Assembly: GCF_018873765.1 (NCBI RefSeq)
Contig: NC_057921.1
Span: 65,027,557 to 65,091,556 of the forward strand
Length of the DNA: 64,000 bases
Source of the DNA: Telopea speciosissima
Lineage: Eukaryota > Streptophyta > Magnoliopsida > Proteales > Proteaceae
Direction of reading: 5' to 3'
Shown here in pieces: positions 61,891-64,000 of this stretch (positions are counted from its first letter, which is position 1; every line of letters begins with the position of its first letter). A program made the translations under genes and the position numbers. Below the pieces are notes generated by a model, which saw only the letters and a program-made list of their open reading frames with translations, did no database searches and was not told the DNA's origin.

Positions 61891-64000
61891 TTATCTTGGT
61901 GACATGGTAGAATAACTACAAGTAGCATGGGATGATGGGTGGCTGGTCATGGTGAAGGAGCTGTAATGATTTAACTCCCTTTTCATGGCTCTGTAGACTT
62001 GATCCAGGCCTTCCTCAATCAACTCTAGTACAGTTTGAGGCATGGGTGGATCATTGATCTCAACTGATCCTTCCAACATCTTTACCACTTCTCCCATTGA
62101 AGGTCTCATCCCCACCTCATCTTGGATGCACCAAAAGGCAACTTTCAAGGACCTCACAAACTCTTCTTCTTCCACATTTCCTTCTAATCGTTTATCTGCA
62201 ACTTTCAGTGGTGTTCCATTCGTCATCTCCTGCAAGAAACAAATTTATATGATTAGATTCTTCTTTTTCTCTTATGGGAATAAAAAAGTTCATACGAATT
62301 TTTTTTTGGGTGAATAAGTTCATAAGATTAGATGCTAGTGTTGGAGGGTCCAACCCAAAACCATAAGAGCTCATCAAGTATATGAAGGCACCAAAGACCT
62401 GAACAAACCGATGTAAGACTATAGTTCCACAACTCCCAACATCTCAACACTCCCCTACACATGTAGCTTCAGCATACCTGGCTCTACACGTTGACAAAAA
62501 ACTTAAAGAGAACAAAAAAGGGAGCTGGCTTCTGATACCCAAAACCTTAAGGCATTAGGTGGAGAGAACTCCTCAAGTATATGAAGGCACCAAGGACCTG
62601 AACAAACCGATGTGAGACTATAGCTCTATAACTCCCAACATCTTCATAGATAGCAAGGATGAAATTCATTTCTTTTCATTCAAATGCCCATATATCAGTC
62701 TTTCACCCAAAAAAAAAAAAGACCCATATATCATTTTCTTAGGAGGGGGGGGGGGGGGGGAGCAGTGAAAAGGGATACCTTAGTATGCCTACAGTTTGAC
62801 ATTTGATCTACTGTTCTTGGATTAAATAGTAATGAATCTAAATAGTACAAAATTATTGATTCGCAGAATACAATAGAGTTAAGAATTTGACGGATACCTT
62901 AAATGCCCATCCAGGGTAAAAGAAGTCCTCAGCATCAAAAGAAATGTCAAGATTTCTCCGGCCACCGACAATCTCCAGCAGAAGCATACCATAGCTGTAG
63001 ACATCAGCCTTGACAGTAATAGGGCGGTTACTGACCCACTCAGGGGCTAAGTAGCCTCTGGTGCCTCTAATCATGGTAACAACATGAGAGTGCTCCCTTC
63101 CCATTAACTTGGCCAATCCAAAATCTGATACTTTCGGGATAAAATTATCGTCTAAGAGTATATTCTCTGGTTTGATGTCACAATGAATAATTCGATTCCG
63201 ACATTGCTCATGGAAATATGCAATTCCTTGCGCAGTAGATATGGCTATATTGAAGCGAGTCGGCCAGTACAGTAGTCTGTCTTGGCTGTTATATGATGGA
63301 AATATCCATTTGTCCAGTGAACCATTTTTGAAGAACTCATACACTAAAAGCCTGTCAATAAGAGAAAATTAGCAATCAAACAGTGCATGACTGTTCACAG
63401 CATTTTATAGTGCAAAGATCTGCTAGCAAATGACAATTGAATTGAAGCATGGTTTAATAGACCAAGTTACTAGAAAAAGGAAACAGAAAAGCTTGGAATT
63501 TAATGTGGATTTTTTCTATACCTGTGTGATCCCTCAGAGCAGAATCCACACAATTGAACCAAGTTCATGTGGTGCATTGAACCAATGGTGTTTACTTCTG
63601 TAATGAATTCCTTCTCCCCATGCGGCAAAACCCTTTCTAATTTCTTCACTGCAATTAGTGTCCCATCTCCAAGGCTTCCCTTGTATACAGATCCAAACCC
63701 TCCTGCCAAGGACAAACATCACCATCACATTGACTATGATCACTGTTAATTAAAGAAACTGTCTCCTTAAAAACACATTTTTTGGATTCATTTAAGATAC
63801 ATTTTCTAATTTTCTCTATCTATTTCTAATTAGGGATCTCATAAGTACTGATAAGCAAGGGTGAGACACTGATTATTACCTGTCCCTAGCAACTGAGAGA
63901 AATTATTGGTTGCACTCTGCAGATCTCGGTAGCTGAGATTCAATGGAGCACCAGACACTTTCAAAGAGCTTTCAAAGGCTTTCCTTAAGGATCTCCGACC
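61891..64000 (-). CDS. G-type lectin S-receptor-like Ser/Thr kinase (At5g24080-like), kinase part only
   Basis: Plasma-membrane receptor-like kinase; this window holds only the juxtamembrane end and the cytosolic kinase, and the B-lectin ectodomain and membrane anchor lie beyond the right edge. Exons: 64000(partial)-63880, 63702-63522, 63351-62898 and 62229-61891, phases joining to TAA at 61891. Visible motifs: LSYRDLQSATNNFSQLLGTG, glycine loop GTGGFGSVYKG, VAIII-type lysine in LIAVKKLE, HCDIKPENILL, DFGLAKLMG, GTRGYLAPEW, ADVYSYGMLLLEIVGGRRN, CIQDEVGMRPSMGEVVKMLE. The residue before the catalytic Asp is Cys (HCD), so it is a non-RD kinase. The C-terminal tail ending SYSTMSPR and the FDAEDFFYPGWAFK phrase point to the At5g24080 type rather than self-incompatibility SRKs. 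No frame disruption seen. Confidence 0.9.
62340..62650. repeat. Tandem duplication in receptor-kinase intron 3, LTR-like phrase
   Basis: TCAAGTATATGAAGGCACCA, GACCTGAACAAACCGATGT and ACTATAG occur at about 62374-62440 and again at about 62574-62632, the second preceded by ACCTTAAGGCATTAGGTGGA. The phrase resembles LTR ends scattered in plant introns, so this may be a decayed LTR fossil fragment; no internal coding part is present. Confidence 0.45.
62742..62760. repeat. Poly-G tract in receptor-kinase intron 3
   Basis: About 18 consecutive G after TTTTCTTAGGA on plus, with an A-run about 40 bp before. Confidence 0.85.

Overview
This is nuclear DNA from a flowering plant, most likely a non-grass dicot. 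It has seven intron-bearing genes of recognisable plant families, AT-rich introns and intergenic DNA, and many MITEs, RTE-clade LINE fragments and an Au-type SINE. There is no sign of bacterial, viral or organellar organisation. A basal-eudicot source (for example Proteales) is a guess from overall texture, not something the sequence proves.

Layout, left to right: (1) 685-6079, minus: ZDP, the DNA 3'-phosphatase with a PARP-type zinc finger; eleven exons are readable and the C-terminal exon lies off the left edge. (2) 8483-14454, plus: a complete eight-exon calcium-dependent protein kinase (530 aa, CPK29-like) with kinase, junction and four EF-hands. (3) 19873-20952, plus: a single-exon L-type lectin-domain membrane protein without a kinase. 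(4) 26261-33003, minus: a four-exon GT77 xylosyltransferase of the RGXT/MGP4 group (355 aa). (5) 36414-42636, minus: a WDR91-like WD40 protein in fifteen coding exons (about 672 aa), with a probable 5'UTR exon near 45.5 kb. (6) 47730-58595, minus: ABIL1, an Abl-interactor-like subunit of the SCAR/WAVE complex, in nine exons (300 aa) with introns of up to 5 kb. (7) 61891-64000, minus: the kinase half of a G-type-lectin S-receptor-like kinase (At5g24080-like), running off the right edge.

The genes are not an operon or a cluster with one shared role. They cover DNA repair, calcium signalling, cell-surface recognition, pectin (RG-II) synthesis, endosomal trafficking, actin nucleation and receptor signalling.

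Much of the remaining DNA is mobile-element debris. Several insertions can be defined to the base from target-site duplications (TSDs): foldback Mutator-like elements with 9-bp TSDs (6463-6640, 6756-7939, 34110-34298, 47006-47159, probably 54920-55095); hAT MITEs with 8-bp TSDs (43802-44069, 55527-55648); a PIF/Harbinger MITE (41145-41796) that carries a nested RTE LINE fragment; and further RTE LINE copies at 2449-2619, 50322-52132, 56621-56671 and 59385-60119. A diffuse family of GATTC/GATCGG-rich quasi-palindromic repeats and many G-run tracts fill other gaps. I found no convincing undescribed biological system. The best leads are the foldback-element group, the nested insertions, a 9-residue in-frame duplication in ZDP, and a kinase-less lectin receptor-like protein.
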